Below are positions 4,715 to 8,880 of a DNA stretch of 8,880 bases, one piece after another. The position numbers were made by a program, and so were the translations under genes. The stretch spans positions 1-8,880 of the forward strand of contig JAPUHZ010000320.1 in NCBI GenBank assembly GCA_027297485.1. Direction: 5' to 3'. The first letter of the stretch is position 1; each line of letters begins with the position of its first letter. The notes below the pieces were generated by a model. The model worked only from the letters and a program-made list of their open reading frames with translations. It ran no database searches and was not told where the DNA came from. The DNA comes from Deltaproteobacteria bacterium (lineage in GTDB: Bacteria; Desulfobacterota_B; Binatia; UBA9968).

Positions 4715-7375
4715 ATGGCACGCAAGGTTATCGCTATCATCCTCATTACATTCACCCTCGTCTTAACCTTCCTCGCAGTCTCCCTCAACACCCTCATCGA
4801 CAAAAACCGCTACCGCATTCAAGAAGAGATCCAGAAGGCCCTAGGGAGATCCCTCACGTTTGATCAGCTCCAGTTAAGCCTGTGGGGTGGTCTAGGGCTA
4901 GCGGCAAAAAACCTCCGTATTGCCGAGGATCCTCGCTTTGCCGCAACTCCCTTTATTCAGGCCAAAGAGTTAACGATGCAGGTCCGATGGCTCCCGCTCC
5001 TGATGGGAAATATTGAAATCAAAACATTTATCCTGAATGAGCCTGAAATCCAGATCATCAAGAACGAAGCAGGGAGCCTCAATATCTCGGCTCTGACCGG
5101 CTCGAAGAAAGTGACAAAAAAGACCAAAGCAGAAAAAGGGAAAAAAAGGCGATCCGTCCCGATCCTTCTCGCTTCAGCAATAAATGTGACGAACGGCAAG
5201 ATCTATTATATTGATCGTTCGGTCAAGGAACCTGTTGAGATCCTTATCCGCAACCTGGATATGGACATCAAAGGTCTTACCCTCACAGGGACAACAAGCG
5301 TTAAACTCGCAGCTAACCTATTCGCAGCGCAGGGACAAAACCTGAGCGTGGAAGGGTGGCTGGGGCCGTTTGGAGGCGACAGAGACTGGAGCCGATATCC
5401 TCTAGAGCTGCAGGTTCAGATCGATCCGCTTCTTCTCCCTCAATTAACCCGTACCATCCCTTTCCTGAGAGAGAACATCCCTCCTTATCTCGATATCACG
5501 GGCCCCTTGACATTCAAGGCGAGCCTCCTGGGCACGTTGGGGCGACCTCGAATCCGCGACCTCACCCTCACAGGACCGTTTTTTGGCTCAACAGGAGACA
5601 ACGTGACGATAAATGGGGAATTGGATCTCTCCAAGAGCCGTCGCTGGGCGGAAGGCAAGATCAAGGGGAAGATAGTCATCAATCCGGTAAGCCTAGATCA
5701 TCTCAAGAAGATTCCCCTTCTCAAGCAAGCCCTGCCGGCCTCTCTCATCTCTGAGGGTCCCCTAAGCGTGACGAGCGAACTCCAAGGCAACCTAAAGGAC
5801 TTGAAGGTGCATACCCTGATCAAGGCAGTGGAAAGCGAGATCCGATATGGGAACTGGCTAAGAAAAGCCAGGGGCATTCCGGCCCAGATAGACCTGAAGG
5901 TAAGGCGCTGGAAAGAGCGGCTCGTCTTTGAAGAGTCTACCCTCACGATCCACAATCTGAAACTCAGATTTTCCGGATCCCTAGAAGCGTCGCCCGAGCG
6001 ACGTCTCGTTCTGCGCCTGCGCTCAGAAGGGGTGGACCTTTCCGGCTGGGATAGACTCTTACTGCCGCTCTCCGATTATAGCATCGGGGGAAATCTACAA
6101 TGGGACCTCTCCATCAAAAAAAACCTCGGCCTCCAGGATGGGCGCTTCGATATCCGGGGCACCCTGAACCTCGACAAGATTCAAGCTAAAGACAAAAAGA
6201 GCGGGAGCAGCATTGAGAAGATGACCGCCCGAGTATCCTTTCTGGGCAAAGAGGTGCGCATCGAAAATTCCTCTCTTCGTCTGGGCTCTTCGGATTTCTC
6301 TTTCGAGGCTACGCTGCCCGATCTTTTCCAACCCCTCATTCGCTACACCTTGCGCTCCACCCGACTTAACCTCGCGGATTTAACGGGCCTTACGGCTTAT
6401 AAGGCAGACTGGATGAAAGCCTTACTGAGTACGGGAGAACTCCAAATGAGGAAGGGAAAAACAACGCTGATAGGGAACTTCTCCTCCTCCGAAGGCACTC
6501 TCCAAGAAATCCTTTACCGCAACCTGAGAGGAAAAGTCGCATGGTCCCCGGGGAGGCTGAGCTTTAGGGACCTCTCGTTTCGGGCGTGGAGCGGGACTTT
6601 TCGAGCCAACGGCGCCTGGGAAACCGGTCCGAAGAACTCTCAGCGCCTCGCCCTGGATGCCACTATCGAGGGTATGGATTTACAGGCCCTGCTGTCTCAG
6701 AAGTTTCCCAAGTTCAAGGACCATATAGAGGGACGATTGAACTTTAAGGCCAAGTTGCGGGGAGAGGGGAAGGACGGCTCTGCCTTGCAGAAGAGCCTAC
6801 AAGGGGAGGGTAAAACTAATGTTATCGATGGGTCACTCAAAGATTTTAATTTGGTCGAGCAAGTCCTCTCCAAGATCACAGGGCTACCTGGGATCTCCAA
6901 CTTGATATCATCCCGTATACCTCCCCGTTACAGCACCATTTTTAAGAGGCGGGATACCCCTTTTGATACTCTGTCGGCAACCTTCGCTGTCAAGCAGGGA
7001 CGGATCCACACCGACGATCTCCTCCTGGCTACCCCCGATTACAGCATCAACGGAGAAGGCTGGATCGATTTCGACAAGACCATGAAATGGAAAGCGACAT
7101 TGGTTATGTCCCCCCAGTTCACTCAAGAACTCATGCAGGAGCACAGAAATGTCCGCTACATGGTGGACCGGCAGGGAAGACTCGCTGTCCCCTTCCTCCT
7201 CGAAGGGACACTCCCTAATGTCCAGGCCAAGCCTGACCTCAAAGGATTCGTCGCGGCGATTCAGAAAGGCCTGCTACGAAGAGGCATAGATCGCCTATTG
7301 GGAAGAGAGAGAGATCAAAAGGAGAAAAAGGGAGACTGGATCCAAAAGGGGTTGGAACAGCTCTTCGGGAAGTAG
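4715..7375 (+). CDS. AsmA-family inner-membrane-anchored periplasmic protein
   Basis: This 886-residue protein begins with an uncleaved signal anchor (hydrophobic residues about 5-27). Next comes the usual AsmA N-terminal module: ALGRSLTFDQLQLSLWGGLG, then FIQAKELTMQVRWLPLLMGN and an EIQIIKNEAGSLNIS segment. A lysine-rich linker follows (131-146), then a long stretch of repeated beta-strand patterns of the kind that forms the lipid-binding groove in AsmA/TamB/YhdP proteins. The C-terminal AsmA domain lies roughly at 690-860, with a basic tail. The family spans or projects into the periplasm and is linked to phospholipid traffic and outer-membrane homeostasis. It starts 41 bases after the thiolase with no clear ribosome binding site and no obvious terminator between. 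A direct role in the upstream catabolism is not suggested. Confidence 0.85.
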   Translation: MARKVIAIILITFTLVLTFLAVSLNTLIDKNRYRIQEEIQKALGRSLTFDQLQLSLWGGLGLAAKNLRIAEDPRFAATPFIQAKELTMQVRWLPLLMGNIEIKTFILNEPEIQIIKNEAGSLNISALTGSKKVTKKTKAEKGKKRRSVPILLASAINVTNGKIYYIDRSVKEPVEILIRNLDMDIKGLTLTGTTSVKLAANLFAAQGQNLSVEGWLGPFGGDRDWSRYPLELQVQIDPLLLPQLTRTIPFLRENIPPYLDITGPLTFKASLLGTLGRPRIRDLTLTGPFFGSTGDNVTINGELDLSKSRRWAEGKIKGKIVINPVSLDHLKKIPLLKQALPASLISEGPLSVTSELQGNLKDLKVHTLIKAVESEIRYGNWLRKARGIPAQIDLKVRRWKERLVFEESTLTIHNLKLRFSGSLEASPERRLVLRLRSEGVDLSGWDRLLLPLSDYSIGGNLQWDLSIKKNLGLQDGRFDIRGTLNLDKIQAKDKKSGSSIEKMTARVSFLGKEVRIENSSLRLGSSDFSFEATLPDLFQPLIRYTLRSTRLNLADLTGLTAYKADWMKALLSTGELQMRKGKTTLIGNFSSSEGTLQEILYRNLRGKVAWSPGRLSFRDLSFRAWSGTFRANGAWETGPKNSQRLALDATIEGMDLQALLSQKFPKFKDHIEGRLNFKAKLRGEGKDGSALQKSLQGEGKTNVIDGSLKDFNLVEQVLSKITGLPGISNLISSRIPPRYSTIFKRRDTPFDTLSATFAVKQGRIHTDDLLLATPDYSINGEGWIDFDKTMKWKATLVMSPQFTQELMQEHRNVRYMVDRQGRLAVPFLLEGTLPNVQAKPDLKGFVAAIQKGLLRRGIDRLLGRERDQKEKKGDWIQKGLEQLFGK

Positions 7376-7387
7376 CCCTCCATTAGA

Positions 7388-7663
7388 ATGAGTCTACACG
7401 AGATTTACCTAGAGATCCCCCCCGAAGATATCGCGTATGTTAAGTTCATCTTCGAATCCTACGAGGGGGTAGGGATCATCCGAACCGTGGATCGCAAAAA
7501 GGCCGTTATTGTTCTCATGGCCGTGGATGATTTCCTGAGCACCGCCCGCTCGATCCTAACCTCTCTTAAGAATGAAGTTCCGCTGACCGAGATCTCCCGA
7601 CCGGCCGAAATCGGAGAGGACTGGCTTCTCAGGGATCTCGCCACGGAATCTCCCTCTGAGTGA
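7388..7663 (+). CDS. DUF4911-like small protein
   Basis: This 91-residue soluble protein has no signal peptide or membrane segment. The pattern I/V-Y-L-x-I-x-x-x-x-I-x-Y-V-K-F-I-F-E-S-Y-E-G (6-27), followed by strands around 29-45 and a helix at 47-62, resembles DUF4911, a small alpha/beta domain known mainly from Deltaproteobacteria. This is recognition from memory. Its function is unknown; the fold pattern could suit a small ligand-binding or regulatory domain, which is a guess. It starts 12 bases after the AsmA-family gene without a good ribosome binding site, and its stop overlaps the RNase R start (TGATG), so the three genes are probably translated together. Confidence 0.65.
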   Translation: MSLHEIYLEIPPEDIAYVKFIFESYEGVGIIRTVDRKKAVIVLMAVDDFLSTARSILTSLKNEVPLTEISRPAEIGEDWLLRDLATESPSE

Positions 7664-8880
7664 TGGCATCACCCCGCTCGCCCAGCAAACAAAAGATCCT
7701 GGCCTTTTTTTCCTCTAAGCCACGCCGTCGCTTTACGCCCCGGGAGATCCTTAAGGGCATAGGCGCCTCTCGGGGGGATTTCCAGGCAATCACGGACAGC
7801 CTGAGAGAGCTTTCCCGGGAGGGGAAGATCATGCGGCTCAAAAAAAGTCATTACGCCCTTCCAGACGCGCAAAATTGCGTGACCGGGAAAATCCAGGCCC
7901 ATCCTGACGGCTTTGGCTTCCTAATTCCGAATGAAAGAGGGACGGAGGATATCTACTTAAACCGGCGCGAGATGCGCCGTGTCATGCACGGAGACGTGGT
8001 CATGGTCCGCATCAACAAAAAAAGAAGGGGAGAGGAGGCGCACGTTGTGCAGGTTTTGGAGCGCGGACAAAAGCTTCTCCTTGGAACCTACGATGAGTTT
8101 GAAGGAAGAGCCTATCTTGTCCCCATGGACTTAAGAATAGCACCTGCCATCCCACTGGCCCATACTCCTCTAAAACCCGATAAGGGGAAGGTGATCACCG
8201 CCGAGATTCATCGCTATGGAACTGCATTGTCTTCTCCGGAAGCAAAGCTTTTGGGGATCTTGGGAGACCCCGATGACCCGGAGGTCCAAGCCCAGGCCAT
8301 CGTCTTCCGCTACGGCCTACCTACTGCCTTCACGTCCGAGGCGCAGCGTGAGGCAGGCCGTTGCCCACGAACTATCAATCCCAGAGAGTTGGAATCCCGT
8401 ATGGACCTTCGCTCGCTCTCCACGGTCACGATAGACGGCGAACAGGCGCGTGATTTCGACGATGCCGTCAGCGTGCAGAAAAACAACGGCCATTACCACC
8501 TCTATGTCTCCATCGCCGATGTTGCCTCCTACGTCCGGCAGGATACAGCCCTCGATCAAGAAGCATATCAGAGAGGAACCAGCGTCTATTTTCCCGATCG
8601 GGCCATCCCCATGCTCCCCGAGGAACTCTCGAATGGAATCTGCAGCCTTAAACCCGGAGAGGACCGTTTGACTAAAACCGCGCTGTTAGAGATTAACCGA
8701 AAAGGGGAAGTACTTCAGAGCCAATTTTTTAACTCGGTAATTCGCAGTCAAGCTCGGATGACGTACACTGGCGTGCGCCGCATCCTCGTCGACAAAGATC
8801 CGGAATGCATCCGGCGCTATCAGAATCTGGTCGACCAGTTCAAGCTGATGGAAGAGCTGGCTTTGCTCCTTTGGGAGAGC
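7663..8880 (+). CDS. rnr: Ribonuclease R (VacB), N-terminal part, cut by window end
   Basis: The first 406 codons of a 3'-5' exoribonuclease that degrades structured RNA, rRNA fragments and, with trans-translation, defective mRNAs. The start ATG overlaps the upstream stop by one base (TGATG). Domains in order: a winged helix (about 8-66) ending GKIMRLKKSHYALP; a first cold-shock OB domain (about 72-120) with GFGFLIPNERGTEDIYL and MHGDVVMVRI; a second OB domain (about 135-190); then the RNB catalytic domain. The RNB motif TIDGEQARDFDDAVSV (256-271) supplies the metal-binding aspartates D258, D264, D266 and D267, followed by YVSIADVASYV (281-291) and the SVYFPDRAIPMLPEELSN segment. The rest of RNB and the S1 domain lie past the edge. 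No frameshift or missing key residue is seen. Confidence 0.95.
   Translation, partial: MASPRSPSKQKILAFFSSKPRRRFTPREILKGIGASRGDFQAITDSLRELSREGKIMRLKKSHYALPDAQNCVTGKIQAHPDGFGFLIPNERGTEDIYLNRREMRRVMHGDVVMVRINKKRRGEEAHVVQVLERGQKLLLGTYDEFEGRAYLVPMDLRIAPAIPLAHTPLKPDKGKVITAEIHRYGTALSSPEAKLLGILGDPDDPEVQAQAIVFRYGLPTAFTSEAQREAGRCPRTINPRELESRMDLRSLSTVTIDGEQARDFDDAVSVQKNNGHYHLYVSIADVASYVRQDTALDQEAYQRGTSVYFPDRAIPMLPEELSNGICSLKPGEDRLTKTALLEINRKGEVLQSQFFNSVIRSQARMTYTGVRRILVDKDPECIRRYQNLVDQFKLMEELALLLWES

Noticed and set aside
8216..8671. Two plus-strand open frames (8216-8434 and 8450-8671) as separate genes
   Set aside because: They are out-of-frame readings of the RNase R gene, whose own frame stays open from 7663 to the window end and carries the RNB motif.

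Overview
The window holds a compact plus-strand gene array from about base 310 to the right edge. A minus-strand gene fragment lies at the far left, with a 248-bp divergent intergenic region between them. The likely source is a Gram-negative bacterium: an AsmA-family envelope protein points to an outer membrane. A DUF4911-type small protein next to it suggests Desulfobacterota (former Deltaproteobacteria) or a relative. This placement is an inference from protein families only; no marker gene is complete here.

Left edge (1-309): the first 20 codons of a Phd/YefM-type antitoxin read off the minus strand. The intergenic region after it carries a short inverted repeat, a dispersed-repeat-like hairpin element, and a very symmetrical 13-bp-stem palindrome (285-314) that includes the start codon of the first catabolic gene.

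Catabolic block (310-4673): five tightly packed, partly overlapping genes. They encode an enoyl-CoA hydratase, a PaaG-type isomerase, an NAD-dependent 3-hydroxyacyl-CoA dehydrogenase, a degenerate dehydrogenase-like protein and a 3-oxoadipyl-CoA-type thiolase. Together they match the lower, beta-oxidation-like part of phenylacetate degradation (PaaF, PaaG, PaaH, PaaJ), which ends in acetyl-CoA and succinyl-CoA. The same chemistry would also serve adipate-type dicarboxylate oxidation. The dehydrogenase is the odd member. PaaH of E. coli is one long protein with an active and a reduced second half; here the two halves are separate genes overlapping by 14 bp. A run of five A residues lies in the overlap, and loss of one base there would join them into a single reading frame.

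Right part (4715-8880): a large membrane-anchored AsmA-family protein, a 91-residue DUF4911-like protein, and the first 406 codons of ribonuclease R, which runs off the window. Spacing (41 nt, 12 nt, 1-nt overlap) allows co-transcription with the catabolic block; I see no convincing terminator between them.

I found no RNA genes, CRISPR arrays, insertion sequences or phage genes. I do not see a clearly new system. The best leads are the start-codon palindrome and the split PaaH.
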